Counted from the stretch's first letter, positions 28,591 through 39,000 are shown. The stretch is 64,000 bases of DNA from Cohnella algarum (GCF_016937515.1 NZ_JAFHKM010000002.1:1545001-1609000), one strand, 5' to 3'. Notes: generated from the letters alone by a model not told the origin. Numbers and translations are program-made.

Positions 28591-29653
28591 CCTTGAATTA
28601 GCCGACCTCCATTGAACATGATAAGAAACATTTGGCCTCCTGCGCCCTATCCTCACTTTACCAACGCTATATGCACAAAAAATAAACAAGCTGTAAACGC
28701 GAAAATTTTTATTTTCCGGTATGTCTCCGCCTAAGAGGTTCCTGGGCTTCGCTTAGCCCAGGCGGATAATCGGGTAGGAGGCTACCCATTAATTGGGCAG
28801 CCGACCTCCCACACCACCGTACGTACCGTTCGGTATACGGCGGTTCCATTAGGAATGCGCAGTAACTTGTCGATAATAATCAGAAAAGAAAAGGAATCCG
28901 AGGTTCTTCAGCCTATTGTTACCGAGGGACTTCGAGAGGATTGGGCTATTGGAGATTCTCCAATAGCCCTTTCTTGTGTTTGCGTATTCCCACGCCTTCT
29001 GTTCATGAATTCCGAGCGATATAAGCCTTTCGAGTTTCGTCCTCACTCGTTTCCATTGCTTCCAGAAGACCATTCGGATACGCCTTCTCATCCATTTATC
29101 AGTGGTTTGGAGTAGTTGTTTCATGTCAGCAAGCTTGAAATAATTTACCCATCCCATGATGTAACGCCTAAGCTTCAGCGCCCGGTCGGTGTTGCCCATT
29201 CCGTTGCTTCTCGACGTTAGCTCTTTCACTTTAGCTTTCATCTTGGATACGGATTTGGGATGGATTCTGACCCGCGTTTCCCCTTTGCTCTGGTAGAATG
29301 AGAAGCCAAGAAATTTAACTTTTGTCGCATCGTCCACAATCGTTTTCTCCCGGTTTACCTTGAGAAACAACTTCTTCTCGATGTAAGGGAGAATTTTCGT
29401 CAGGGTACGCTCCGCACTCCTCCTGCTCCGGCAGAATATGAGCATATCGTCTGCGTATCGCACGAATCGATGTCCTCTTGCTTCCAGTTCCTTGTCCAAT
29501 TCATTCAGCATGATATTGCTGAGAATCGGACTTAGGTTCCCTCCCTGCGGTACGCCGATTTCCGTGTCCTCAAACTTATGCTTCACGACGACTCCCGCCC
29601 GGAGATACTTATGGATGAGCGAGATCACTCGTCCGTCTTTGATCGTTCTTGAA

Positions 29654-31240
29654 CCTGAATTACGAAAGTACCACCTCATAAAAACATGAAAAAGTGCCCA
29701 GATCTTTGGTAGAATGGTGTTTGCCTAGAACATCACCAACCAAGAGAGGAGCACCCTTAAGGTGAAGTCTACCACAAAAATCGCGTCATTGAAAACGGCA
29801 TTTTCTATGAGAAATGCAACAAATTTTGCAGGAAGCAAGGTGATCCTCGGATTTCTTGAAAACATCGGTTTGAATCAAGCCCTTCGGAGCCTTGGACTAG
29901 CCAAAGCGGCGAATGCCATCTTTCCGACGCATCGCATTCTGCAGATGCTCATCATCGGCTGGATTTTGGGCTGCGAACGTCTCTTTCATTTCAAATCCCT
30001 ACAAGGTGATGCCTTGATCGCCCAGGCGCTGGGCGGCCGGGTGCCGCATCACACATTGTTAAACAAGGAATTGCTTCGTCTGGGCAAAGCCCACGACCAT
30101 TTAGCGCCAGCCCTGCGAAACCTGAATGTCGAAATCATTGCACCGCAGCTACCCGACTCCTTGATTCTCGATCTGGATTCGACTGTTGAGACGGTGTACG
30201 GCAACCAGCAGGGAGCGGAAGTCGGTTTTAACAGTCAGAAGCGCGGCCGAAAGAGCTATCATCCCCTTCTCGTGTACGAAGGGCAGTCGCGAATGCTAGT
30301 GAATGCCGCGCTGCGTCCCGGCAACACGAGCAGTTCGACCGACGTCCTTTCGTTTGCCCGGCAAACGCTGGCGTTGTTGGAATCCCACCACGTACGCTAT
30401 GCCCGGTTTGACAAAGGCTTTGGCGGAGAAGACTTCTACGCGTTCTGGGAGTCCCGTCAGATCGGCTACGTCGGCAAGCTGAAATGGACAAGTCGTCTCC
30501 AGGACCAAGTCAAAACCTGTGCGCATTGGACACGCTTTGTGGACGAGGACTGGATCATTGAAGGCATCGTGCTGGCCTACCAAGCGATCGGTTGGAAGAA
30601 GATGCGTCGTGTTGCTGTCATCCGCAAAATGCCGCGTTGGGACGGGGATCAGTCTCAGTTGGAACTGGATTTGCTTTGGCAATACGAAGCCATGGTCACA
30701 ACGGAGGAATGGGAAGCCATCGATGTGTGGCGGTTCTACAACCAGCGCTGCTGCATGGAGAACTACATCAAGGAAGGCAAGAATGGCTTTGCCATCCACC
30801 GCATTCCAACGCAGTCGTTTGCCGCCAATGAAATCGACCTGCTCTTAAAGCTGCTCGCCTATAATCTCTTTGAGCGATTCAAGCATCATTGTTGTGAGCC
30901 GATTCACCGATCCTACACCATCCAGCGGTTCCGGCGAACGTTTTTTGTTTGTGCAGGTGTGTTTGTCCAGCATGCCCGCCAAATGACATTGAAACTGAGT
31001 ACGTCTTTCCAAAACCAGTGGGCATGGCGACGAATGGAGCGAAAAAGTATTTTATTGGAATAAACGATAATCCCAATTTGTGTCTTGGAAATCCCGTTGC
31101 CCCTTCATGTGGGGAGGGGGAAAGTAACGGCATTTTTGCTCGCATTCCATTTTAACTGCATATTCTGCCTCCATAATTGGTTGTGAAATCCAAGTTCTGC
31201 GTCTTCAAAAGCCTGATTCTATAGGCTTTCGTAATTTAGG
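29654..31240 (+). mobile_element. IS1380-family insertion sequence, copy 1 (1587 bp)
   Basis: The ends are CCTGAATTACGAAAG and, inverted, CCTAAATTACGAAAG (one mismatch). The 5-bp target duplication TTGAA is intact at 29649-29653 and 31241-31245. The copy at 47921-49507 has the same length and encodes an identical protein. The element lies inside the group II intron reverse transcriptase. Confidence 0.95.
29762..31063 (+). CDS. IS1380 family transposase (copy 1)
   Basis: A 433-aa DDE transposase. The first catalytic Asp is in ILDLDSTVETVYG, followed by the family block GNQQGAEVGFNSQKRGRK. A second Asp is in YARFDKGFGGEDF. The late Glu is in CCMENYIKEGKNGF. The start is GTG behind GAGAGGAG. 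It is intact and identical to copy 2, so both insertions are recent. Confidence 0.95.
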   Translation: MKSTTKIASLKTAFSMRNATNFAGSKVILGFLENIGLNQALRSLGLAKAANAIFPTHRILQMLIIGWILGCERLFHFKSLQGDALIAQALGGRVPHHTLLNKELLRLGKAHDHLAPALRNLNVEIIAPQLPDSLILDLDSTVETVYGNQQGAEVGFNSQKRGRKSYHPLLVYEGQSRMLVNAALRPGNTSSSTDVLSFARQTLALLESHHVRYARFDKGFGGEDFYAFWESRQIGYVGKLKWTSRLQDQVKTCAHWTRFVDEDWIIEGIVLAYQAIGWKKMRRVAVIRKMPRWDGDQSQLELDLLWQYEAMVTTEEWEAIDVWRFYNQRCCMENYIKEGKNGFAIHRIPTQSFAANEIDLLLKLLAYNLFERFKHHCCEPIHRSYTIQRFRRTFFVCAGVFVQHARQMTLKLSTSFQNQWAWRRMERKSILLE

Positions 31241-32270
31241 TTGAAAGCACCTCGATGAGCTTGCTTTGGTTGACGGTGTCAAAGTATTTCTCCAAGTCCA
31301 TATCCACCACGTAACGATATCCCTCTTGCACGTATTGTTGGCTTCGTTTCATCGCGTGGTGTGCGCTCCGTTTGGGTCGGAATCCGTAGCTGTTGTCTGA
31401 AAACTGCCTCTCATAAATTGGCGTAAGCACTTGGGCGATTGCCTGCTGGATGACTCGGTCAACCACTGTTGGAATGCCAAGGTTTCTCTTCTTTCCGTTC
31501 TCTTTGGGAATCTCTACCCTTCGAACGGGATTCGGGCGGTACTTGCCGCCCAAGATCAGTTGCTTGATGGTCTCGCCGTTGTCTCTGAGATATTGTAGAA
31601 GTTCATCTACTCCCATCCCGTCGATTCCGTGCGATCCCTTGTTCGCTTTGACTCTCTTGAATGCTTCGTTCAAGTTGTCCCTGCTAACGATTTTCTCAAG
31701 CAACCGGTCCTTCGACTCGGTTGCGTTGGTGTCGTCGGTTTCGGTTATCCTCGCAGGACTGTGCACTCCCGCATATCCTTCGTGTTCCGCACTATTCTTT
31801 TGCAAAGAGTCTTCCGTTAGAAGTTGGCTGCCCTTGGCTCCTGTTTCGGTAACTTTCATTGACTTCACCTCCTAAGGTTCAGCCCTTCCCTCGAACCGTC
31901 GACTGTTCGCGGTACTATGGCGTCTGCTGACTTCTCATGATAAATCTTGTTTCAACCGTGATTCGAAGTGCATCTCCTCACGTCCATGAGACCTCCCACG
32001 GTAAGACGATTCACTTTCCTTCCATATACCCACATCATTTACATTGGTACGTCCGTGTAGTTAATTGGACTTCGTCTTGTTTAGCAGACTCATCCCGTAT
32101 CCTATGCCTGATGATGTTCGTGTTCCTTGGGCCGGAAGTTTGCCTCCAGCTTCCTTTGGATTCCACCTCGCGGTGGACACCCTTGCTCTTGGCTAGTGGT
32201 TGGTAACTACAAACCCCCACAGTGGACTTTCACCACCTAGTTAATCGCCATGCGTGGCACACTAAAAGAA

Positions 32271-32289
32271 CCAAGCCGTTCAGGCTTGG
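32271..32289 (-). terminator. Terminator of the AraC gene and insertion target of the intron
   Basis: On the minus strand CCAAGCC, loop TGAAC, GGCTTGG is followed by TTCTTTTA and then the intron 5' end. It lies 11 bp after the AraC stop codon. Confidence 0.75.
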
Positions 32290-32299
32290 TCAGTCAGGA

Positions 32300-33178
32300 T
32301 CAGTGAGCTTTTTTCAAAACCGGGATCCAAATTTCGCTTTTGAAGGTCGGCGAAGCGACGTCCTTGCTCTCGTTCCATAAGATTTCCGGTCCCTTCGCCA
32401 CCTCGTAGCCGGAGGAGGGAAACCATTCGGAATAGATGCGTCCCCAGACATTTTGCAGCGTATCGGGAAAAGGTCCGACAGCTTCGAATACGGCCCATGC
32501 GGAAGCCGGAACGTCCAAACTCGCGAAAGATTCGGGGCACTCTTCGGTCGTGGCCGTGCCGATATAGTGGTCAAGCTCTCCTTTTTCCTCCATTCGCCCC
32601 TCGGAAAAATTCGTCGACGCTTGAATCAGGCCCGGAGGTTCGACATTCGAGAGCCGTTTGAGCCTGTCGATGTCGTCGCCGGTCAGGCTTTTCCACATGG
32701 ACTCGATTTCGGGGTTCACGCCGTTAAATTGAATCGGCACCCTTCTCCTGAGGCCCACGATCCGAAACGGTTCTTTCTCTACGATACGGTATTTCATGGC
32801 ATCGCCTCCCTGAATGGTTAATTGAAAGGTCAGGCGAGGATAGGCTTTCAAGGACGGGCCATGCGACTTTACCGAAGAGGGCGGAATGCCGTGCAAGCCT
32901 TGAAAGGCCCTGGAAAAGGCGTCCGCCGAGCTGTATCCGTATTTGACCGCCACGTCCATAATTCTTGAACCCCCGGTTTGAAGGTCAAACGCGGCAAGCG
33001 TCAGGCGTCTGCGGCGAATGTACTCCGACAGCGGGATGCCCGCAAGAAACGAGAACATTCTGGACAAATGATATTCGGAACAGCGTGCCAGCCTCGCCGC
33101 TTCTTTGAGGTCTACCTCTTCGGCAAGGTTTTCTTCAATATAACGCATGGCCTCATTCAAATTCGCAAGCCAGTTCAT
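32300..33178 (-). CDS. AraC family regulator with GyrI-like effector domain
   Basis: A 292-aa regulator. Two helix-turn-helix units lie at residues 8-105 ([20 protein letters not shown] and [20 protein letters not shown]). A GyrI-like small-molecule-binding domain fills the C-terminal half (from about 135, [18 protein letters not shown]). MarA/Rob- and BmrR-like proteins of this build bind drugs or lipophilic compounds. The ATG at 33178 has GGAAGGAAGG 8 nt upstream; longer starts lack a site. Confidence 0.88.
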   Translation of the reverse strand: MNWLANLNEAMRYIEENLAEEVDLKEAARLARCSEYHLSRMFSFLAGIPLSEYIRRRRLTLAAFDLQTGGSRIMDVAVKYGYSSADAFSRAFQGLHGIPPSSVKSHGPSLKAYPRLTFQLTIQGGDAMKYRIVEKEPFRIVGLRRRVPIQFNGVNPEIESMWKSLTGDDIDRLKRLSNVEPPGLIQASTNFSEGRMEEKGELDHYIGTATTEECPESFASLDVPASAWAVFEAVGPFPDTLQNVWGRIYSEWFPSSGYEVAKGPEILWNESKDVASPTFKSEIWIPVLKKAH

Positions 33179-33368
33179 TCGGATGACCTTCCTTCCGTAA
33201 ACAGGATAACAAGTTTCGGCTGCGCCGGTCCGACATTTCGTGCACCGTTTTGCGGGGTCGCTTATTCTCCTTATATTTGCCTCTCGTCTATTATAGAGAG
33301 AAAAAAGCACTGAATTAATTGTAACGAATCCTAAGATTTGCGGATATATAGTCGAAGGGAGTGAGAAG

Positions 33369-33839
33369 GTGGCGAAGGATTTGGAGGAAATCTATAAAAG
33401 TTATGCCAAAAGCGTTTACCGATATTTGCTCAGCCTTACGCATGATAAAGATTTAGCCGAGGAATTGACGGGGGAAACCTTTTACCGCGCCGTATACTCG
33501 ATACATACCTATAACGGTTCCTGCAAAATAAGCGTTTGGCTTTGCCAAATCGCCAAGCATGTGTGGTATCAGGAGCTTGGGAAAAGAAAAAGGCATCTGA
33601 ACCAGGAGCTGCGCGAGGACATTCCTTCGCCGAATATGTCGCCGGAGGAAGCCAGCCTGTTCCAGATCGACAAAATGGATTTGTATCGCGCTATTCACCA
33701 ATTGAGCGAACCGATGCGGGAAATTGTCCATATGCGGATAACCGGCGAATTTTCCTTCGCGGAAATAGGCGAAATCCTGGGCAAAAGCGAAAACTGGGCG
33801 CGTGTCACTTTCTACCGGCTTCGGCGAGCGCGATTATAA
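33369..33839 (+). CDS. ECF-type RNA polymerase sigma factor
   Basis: A 156-aa sigma factor with region 2 ([31 protein letters not shown], residues 8-38) and region 4 ([22 protein letters not shown], about 115-150). It ends soon after region 4 at RLRRARL. No anti-sigma gene follows: after the stop there are only short frames before the terminator at 33944. Either the anti-sigma gene has been lost or control is by other means. Divergent from the AraC gene. Confidence 0.85.
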   Translation: MAKDLEEIYKSYAKSVYRYLLSLTHDKDLAEELTGETFYRAVYSIHTYNGSCKISVWLCQIAKHVWYQELGKRKRHLNQELREDIPSPNMSPEEASLFQIDKMDLYRAIHQLSEPMREIVHMRITGEFSFAEIGEILGKSENWARVTFYRLRRARL

Positions 33840-33918
33840 AGTCATTCTCCGGTTAGGAGATGGCGACATTGTTTTTACATTGGACAACGATGACGAGCGG
33901 CACCCTTAGGCGCAAAGG

Positions 33919-33976
33919 AGAATGACGGGCTCTAAAAGAAAAGCCCCCGCATCGGGGGCCCGTCATCGGGATTCTC
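33919..33976. terminator. Nested bidirectional terminator
   Basis: A GC-rich hairpin (CCCCCG-CAT-CGGGGG, 33944-33958) is nested in a wider dyad (AATGACGGGC at 33921-33930 with GCCCGTCAT at 33958-33966). It lies between the sigma factor and the convergent DUF4386 gene. Confidence 0.6.
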
Positions 33977-34676
33977 ACCTTCCGGTCAGCTTTTCGAGAT
34001 TTTGCTTATGAAACCCCTTCGCGATCAGCCAGACGGCCAAGCTCATCTCATATACGCCCACGGGCAGGGCAATGAATCCTTTGGCCGCGGAGAGAGGTTC
34101 CACGATACCGAACATTTCCAAAAGTCCCGCCACGAATACGAGCACGGCCGTAACCATGCCGAACAGCGCTAACGGTCGGGGCACCAACCCCGTTCGGAAA
34201 AGCAAGTAGCTGTACAAGACGGTATTGATCCCCAACATAAAGTTCGGGCCCAACATCGACGTCCAACGGTGGAAAGCTTGCAGCATGTATCCGATCTCGA
34301 GAAGATTTTCTTTATTTGCCAAGCCGTTAGCCTCATAATGGATACTGAGCTGCAACAAACCTAAAATGCTTACCACGCCGATTGCGATAAGAATGGCTTC
34401 CATAAATCGGAAGCACAGATGTCCTAAAGCGATCTGTTCATTCCAACGGCGAAGATACGGAAACAGCATCGCCGCCGTGCCTACGGCCGACACCACGAGC
34501 AGCAGATCGTTCACGACGCCGAGCAGTACCCTTGTTTTAAATCCGTTTGCCGCGGACATGTACCATTGTTCCGACAATACCGGCTCGTAAGAAATAACGG
34601 CGATGATCGAAGAGACCGCAGCTACAATATAAAAAATGCCGATCAGAATTCCGTTTCTTCTGTCTTGCGTCATCAT
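33975..34676 (-). CDS. DUF4386 family membrane protein
   Basis: A 233-aa protein with six or seven hydrophobic helices (for example ILIGIFYIVAAVSSIIAVI near residue 9 and LLGVVNDLLLVVSAVGTAAM near 50). RNGILIGIFYIVA and the FMEAILIAIGVV segment are typical of DUF4386; the family has no known biochemical role. GGAGG lies 5 or 8 nt before two adjacent ATGs (34676, 34673). It begins 21 bp from the start of the divergent AraC regulator. Confidence 0.85.
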   Translation of the reverse strand: MMTQDRRNGILIGIFYIVAAVSSIIAVISYEPVLSEQWYMSAANGFKTRVLLGVVNDLLLVVSAVGTAAMLFPYLRRWNEQIALGHLCFRFMEAILIAIGVVSILGLLQLSIHYEANGLANKENLLEIGYMLQAFHRWTSMLGPNFMLGINTVLYSYLLFRTGLVPRPLALFGMVTAVLVFVAGLLEMFGIVEPLSAAKGFIALPVGVYEMSLAVWLIAKGFHKQNLEKLTGR

Positions 34677-34697
34677 TCTTGCCTCCTGGAGGTTATT
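34677..34697. promoter_or_regulatory. Palindromic ribosome site shared by divergent genes
   Basis: CCTCC-T-GGAGG at 34682-34692 supplies GGAGG to the plus gene (5 nt before the ATG at 34698) and, read in reverse, to the DUF4386 gene. Only 21 bp separate the start codons, so neither promoter fits in the gap; each must lie inside the other gene. Confidence 0.7.
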
Positions 34698-35576
34698 ATG
34701 GACCATCATGAAGCGATAGAGAGCGCTTTGCTCCATATCGAGAACAACTTAGACCAGCCTTTATCCCTGGAATCGGTGGCCGCTGCCTTCAACATGTCCA
34801 AGTTTTACTTTCACCGGCTTTTTTCCGCTATGATGGGTTGTTCTTTGAATCAATACATCCTGTCCAGAAGATTGAACGCCTCGCTGAAGCTCATTCAAGC
34901 CGGGCGGGTTCCGCTAACCGATATCGCTTACCAGCTGAACTTCGGAACTCCATCCTCTTTCACCCGCGCTTTCAAACGCCAATACGGCGTGGCTCCAAGC
35001 TCTCTGAAAGCCAAAAGTTCGATCTTGCCTGCAAGTCCGGTGCCTGCCGTCGTGAAAAGACCGATTAAAAACATCAACGGCGATGTCGTCGCGGATTTTA
35101 CCCTGGCGGAGTTCGAATCCATCCGATTGAGCGGGATCGCCTTCGAGGTTGACCTGGCAACGGACGATTACAAAGCGAAAATTCGGTCCCGTTCGGACCA
35201 GCTGTTAAAAGAGATCGATCAAACCGTCAACGGCCCCGGTTATGTCGTTTATTCGAATTGCCAGCCCGATTCGACCCGTTTCAAGGTTCTGTTCGGAATT
35301 CCTGGCGACATCCGGATCGAGAAGCCGTTTTATTTTACCGTTGACGTGCCGCAGCTGTTCTGTGCCCGATTCAACTACTTCGGCGATCTCCTCGAGATCG
35401 GCGATGTCCTCAAAACGGATTACGCAAGGTTTTTGAAAATTTCCAGGCAGGAAACGGAGGACTCGCCGATCGAACTGATTCAGGCTTTCGACGATGTCCG
35501 CCGGCTTGATTCTGCTTACCGCATCTATGCGCCGGTCAAAAAATTGCCGATGGACTCGGAATGCGAAGAGCTCTGA
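34698..35576 (+). CDS. AraC family regulator with GyrI-like effector domain
   Basis: A 292-aa regulator: helix-turn-helix pair at residues 5-105 (VAAAFNMSKFYFHRLFSAMM and LTDIAYQLNFGTPSSFTRAF) and a C-terminal effector-binding domain (about 130-290; FESIRLSGIAFEVDL). Same architecture as the gene at 32300, but the sequences are clearly diverged. It probably controls the divergent DUF4386 gene (inference from the tight spacing). Confidence 0.88.
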   Translation: MDHHEAIESALLHIENNLDQPLSLESVAAAFNMSKFYFHRLFSAMMGCSLNQYILSRRLNASLKLIQAGRVPLTDIAYQLNFGTPSSFTRAFKRQYGVAPSSLKAKSSILPASPVPAVVKRPIKNINGDVVADFTLAEFESIRLSGIAFEVDLATDDYKAKIRSRSDQLLKEIDQTVNGPGYVVYSNCQPDSTRFKVLFGIPGDIRIEKPFYFTVDVPQLFCARFNYFGDLLEIGDVLKTDYARFLKISRQETEDSPIELIQAFDDVRRLDSAYRIYAPVKKLPMDSECEEL

Positions 35577-35627
35577 ACACAAAATAACACAGCGGACTGA
35601 AGATCCACTTTCCAAATCTTGCTGTAA

Positions 35628-35654
35628 TGAAAAAAGCACCTCTTTCGAGGTGCT
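35628..35654 (-). terminator. Terminator reading leftward
   Basis: AGCACCTC at 35635-35642 pairs with GAGGTGCT at 35647-35654. On the minus strand the stem is followed by TTTTTTCATT, so it would end transcription from the remnant gene at 35703. Confidence 0.7.
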
Positions 35655-35702
35655 GCCGCTCGCTCCTATTTGTCCAACATCTGCTTGTTCCTCCTCGCGC
35701 TT

Positions 35703-35832
35703 TTAAAACAAACTTGCCAGATGCTCCTTCAGGCGATCCATCGTCTGTTCGGCGCCCGGGACGGCATAGGTCTTCACCTTATCGAAGGTAGCGGCCGTTT
35801 CTTCAAAAACCGTGCGATAAGTAAGTATGGTC
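35703..35832 (-). pseudogene. 3' remnant of an SRPBCC (AHSA1-like) gene
   Basis: The minus frame ending at 35703 encodes about 42 residues (TYRTVFEETAATFDKVKTY ... TMDRLKEHLASLF) that look like the C-terminal helix region of SRPBCC/AHSA1 proteins. Upstream of about 35832 the similarity stops and no start is present. The gene has lost its 5' two thirds; its leftward terminator is still there. Confidence 0.55.
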
Positions 35833-35886
35833 TTGCATCATAACAAATAAATCATGCGTTCATTTCTTTCCGATTGCTCTCTCGAA

Positions 35887-36420
<534 letters not shown>

Positions 36421-36566
36421 TTATCATCCTTTTATCCGACTCTGGCCGGTACTGAAAAGTAACTCCTCCGAACTGCCGAGACGGGCTTTGAGTTCGGTTC
36501 TCCCGGCTTGCATTTTGTGCATTATACATCGTGGTACCGGCTCCAAGTCAAGTCTCTTGGCCTAAC

Positions 36567-36597
36567 TTGACCTGGAGTCGACTCCAAGTTGTAGAGT
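36567..36597 (+). promoter_or_regulatory. MerR-type promoter with 19-bp spacer
   Basis: TTGACC (36567-36572) and TAGAGT (36592-36597) are 19 bp apart, and the spacer contains the perfect palindrome TGGAGTCGACTCCA (36573-36586). MerR proteins activate exactly this geometry. No MerR gene is adjacent; the nearest is at 39250. Confidence 0.7.
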
Positions 36598-36641
36598 ATG
36601 CATGATCAGGAGAAGATCCCGAGATGAGGAGGAGACGCGCA

Positions 36642-37514
36642 ATGAACAAGGTACGACGCGACAATATCGCGGCGATTACGGGCGCAAGCGCCGGGATCGG
36701 GCTGGCCTTAACCCGGAAATTGCTGTCGGAGGATTGGCAGGTGGTCGCTTTGAACCGCTCCGACTTTCCGCCGGACGATAGGACAATCCGGGAAGCGGTC
36801 AAGAGCGGACGGCTTCGAGTGTATAAAACGGCCGATCTTGCCGATTATGCCAGCTTGAGACGGACTTTGGAAGAAATCAAAAGCAAGGAGCGGCGAATCG
36901 ATATTTTGTTCAACAACGCCGGCGGGTCCTTTCCCGAGCTGAGCTATTCGAAACAAGGACGCGAAAAGCATTATGAGCTGATGACGGTCGTCCCGTATAT
37001 CATTCTGATGGAACTAAAGGAACTCCTGAAAAACGGCCGCTTAAAAACGGTAATCAACACCTCGTCTGCGGCGTTAAAATTTACGAAAGAGTTTACGATT
37101 GAAACGCTGGAGAGCCCGAAAATTTTCCGCAAGCTGATCGGTCCTTACGCCACCTCGAAGCTGGCGCTTTCGCTGTGGACTCAGGCCATCGCGCCGCAGC
37201 TTGCCAAGGACGGCATCAAGATCCGCAGCGTAGACCCGGGCAGCAACAATACATTAAGAAAAGGGAAAAAATCCGGCCTTCCCCTATTGGTGTTCCCGTT
37301 GATGAAGCTGTTTTTCTCGCCGCCAACCCACGGCGCAAACAAGCTGTACGAGGGCGCTCTCGGGGAACATCGCAATGAGACCGGCGTGTTTCTGCTGAAA
37401 GGCCGGGTTGCGGAATTAAAATTCAAGGATCAAGCGCGGAACGTTCTGGAAAGGATTCAGGCGATTTACGAACGCGAATTTTTACGGGTTGCCCCTGGCT
37501 TTTACGAAAATTGA
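36642..37514 (+). CDS. Short-chain dehydrogenase/reductase
   Basis: A 290-aa SDR. The nucleotide-binding loop is TGASAGIGLAL (residues 13-23), NNAGG follows near residue 90, and the catalytic YATSK sits near residue 175. The downstream PGSNNT and the C-terminal region resemble protochlorophyllide reductase/retinol dehydrogenase-like SDRs. The start is the second ATG (36642) behind AGGAGGAG; the ATG at 36624 overlaps that site. Controlled by a MerR-type promoter. Confidence 0.88.
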   Translation: MNKVRRDNIAAITGASAGIGLALTRKLLSEDWQVVALNRSDFPPDDRTIREAVKSGRLRVYKTADLADYASLRRTLEEIKSKERRIDILFNNAGGSFPELSYSKQGREKHYELMTVVPYIILMELKELLKNGRLKTVINTSSAALKFTKEFTIETLESPKIFRKLIGPYATSKLALSLWTQAIAPQLAKDGIKIRSVDPGSNNTLRKGKKSGLPLLVFPLMKLFFSPPTHGANKLYEGALGEHRNETGVFLLKGRVAELKFKDQARNVLERIQAIYEREFLRVAPGFYEN

Positions 37515-38821
37515 GAACAGCCGGATGCTCGAGTTCACGAAATCGGCCTGCCCGGAGGCGCGATCGCAAATGTCTCGATTATTTCGCTGCCTCCGGATGT
37601 CCCCATAAATACGAAATAACTGAATGTATAGCAAGATACTGATGAACGAAAATACTAAAATGATACTGAATATGCCGATAGGCGGCACCCAACCAGACAG
37701 GAAAACGGTCACCGGCGCCAGAAATTTCCCGATCGTGGACTGCAAACTATTGGCTCCCATGTATTGTCCTCTTGCATGCTCAGGGGCATAGTTGCTAATA
37801 AAGCTCTGGCTCACCGGGGATCGCACCAGCTCGCCAAAGGTGAAGATTATCGTAACGATAAATAAGAACCATATATTGTTGTTGAGACCAACGGCGAATG
37901 TCCCCGCTCCGGACAACAGCGATGAAAGAATAAAGACATTACGCTCTTTCCAATTGCTAAACCACTTCGTAACGGGAAGGATAAACAGGACAAACAAAAG
38001 ACCGTTGAGACCTAGTACCCATCCAAATATCTCTGAACTGGATAGCATAAGGGAATCGCCATTCCACCTGAATATTGCCTGGGCAGGGACTTCATTGATC
38101 ACGTATACGGGTAAATAAAGATCCAATTGCATGATAGGTACCAGAGCAAAGATGCCAGCCAAGATATAAAGGAGGAACGCTTTATCCCGAAAAATAATGC
38201 GATATCCTTTCCACTGTTCCTTGAATATACGGAAAATCAAAGTTGAATCTTTCTGGAGTTTCGCCGAATTTGGCAATGTTTCATGAACCAAGAAATAAAT
38301 GGCGATGGAATACAGCAGCAAGACCAATGCACAAGTCCCCAACAGTTCTTCCCGGTAATGGAAGAAGAAGATGGCCCCAAGCGCGGGCCCAAGCACTGCG
38401 CCGATGTTATTAGCCGTCGTAAACGTCGCGAATATCTGGCGACGGTTATGTGCGGGAACCACGTCAGCAACCATAGCTGAACTGGCAGGACTATAGAGGG
38501 CTCCCCCCAGCCCAATGCCAATAAATGCGATATAATCAATCCAATGGGACGGTGACACCGCAAACCATGCAAACATAACCGTCTGAAGCGAAGCTCCCAG
38601 CAACATTACCGGTCTTCGTCCTAACCGATCTGCTAAAGCTCCCCGAGCAGAGTTCCTATCATACTGAATAGAGGAGGGACGATCATTAAAATACCTGCGA
38701 TATGATTGCCTATAGCCGCGCCAAAATATACGGTCATAAACGGGAAGTACATCCAAAACAGCATGTTATACAAAGCTTCTCCGATTAACCGGACTTTCAA
38801 GTTGTTATCCCATAACCGCAT
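37482..38821 (-). pseudogene. MFS transporter with a single-base frameshift
   Basis: The start at 38821 (behind AGGAGGA) gives the first helices (MRLWDNNLKVRLIGEALYNM to MIGTLLGEL) and then meets TAG. The rest continues in another frame from the conserved ALADRLGRRP loop to the end (about 12 helices in total). Adding one G to the GGGG run near 38640 restores LGGALADRLGRR. It is a drug-type major facilitator that would be non-functional unless the base is a sequencing error. Its 3' end overlaps the convergent SDR by 33 bp. Confidence 0.8.
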
Positions 38822-39000
38822 TTGCACATTCCTCCTCCTCTCTCCGTCACACCAGCTCCAAGCAAACAAACTATAGAGCTTTTTCCAGAAAAAATATAGA
38901 CTTATAATTAAGGCTGGTTTATACTAATAATATGAAAGTCAAATTTACGCCGATTTTTTTTAATTGCTTCAAAAACCGAACATTCGTTCCGCAATATGAA

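Larger units (their letters stand above)
28849..31859 (-). pseudogene. Group II intron reverse transcriptase/maturase, split by IS1380
   Basis: The N-part (31859 to about 31246) holds RT motifs up to the YVVDMDLEKYFDTVNQ block. The C-part (29648-28849) has GVPQGGNLSPILSN, the catalytic FVRYADDM, the maturase X domain (ALKLRRYIMGWVNYFKLAD) and no HNH domain. Removing the IS (29654-31240) plus one TTGAA copy joins IEVLS to RTIKDG in frame and restores 472 codons. The ATG at 31859 has AGGAGGTG ahead. The host protein would splice and mobilise the intron; as it stands it is broken. Confidence 0.88.
28766..32262 (-). mobile_element. Group II intron (class C-like), interrupted by IS1380
   Basis: On the minus strand the 5' end is GTGTGCCACG at 32262, and the 3' end is near 28766 after ACCCGATTAT. 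The segment at 32262-31870 has no ORF and should be ribozyme domains I-III. Domain V is readable just after the reverse transcriptase stop (28846-28812; ACCGCCGTATACC, loop GAAC, GGTACGTACGGTGGT), and a domain VI-like hairpin follows (28810-28770). Without the IS and its 5-bp duplication the intron is about 1.9 kb. The maturase lacks an endonuclease domain, and the 5' exon is a terminator stem; both are class C traits. Confidence 0.8.
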
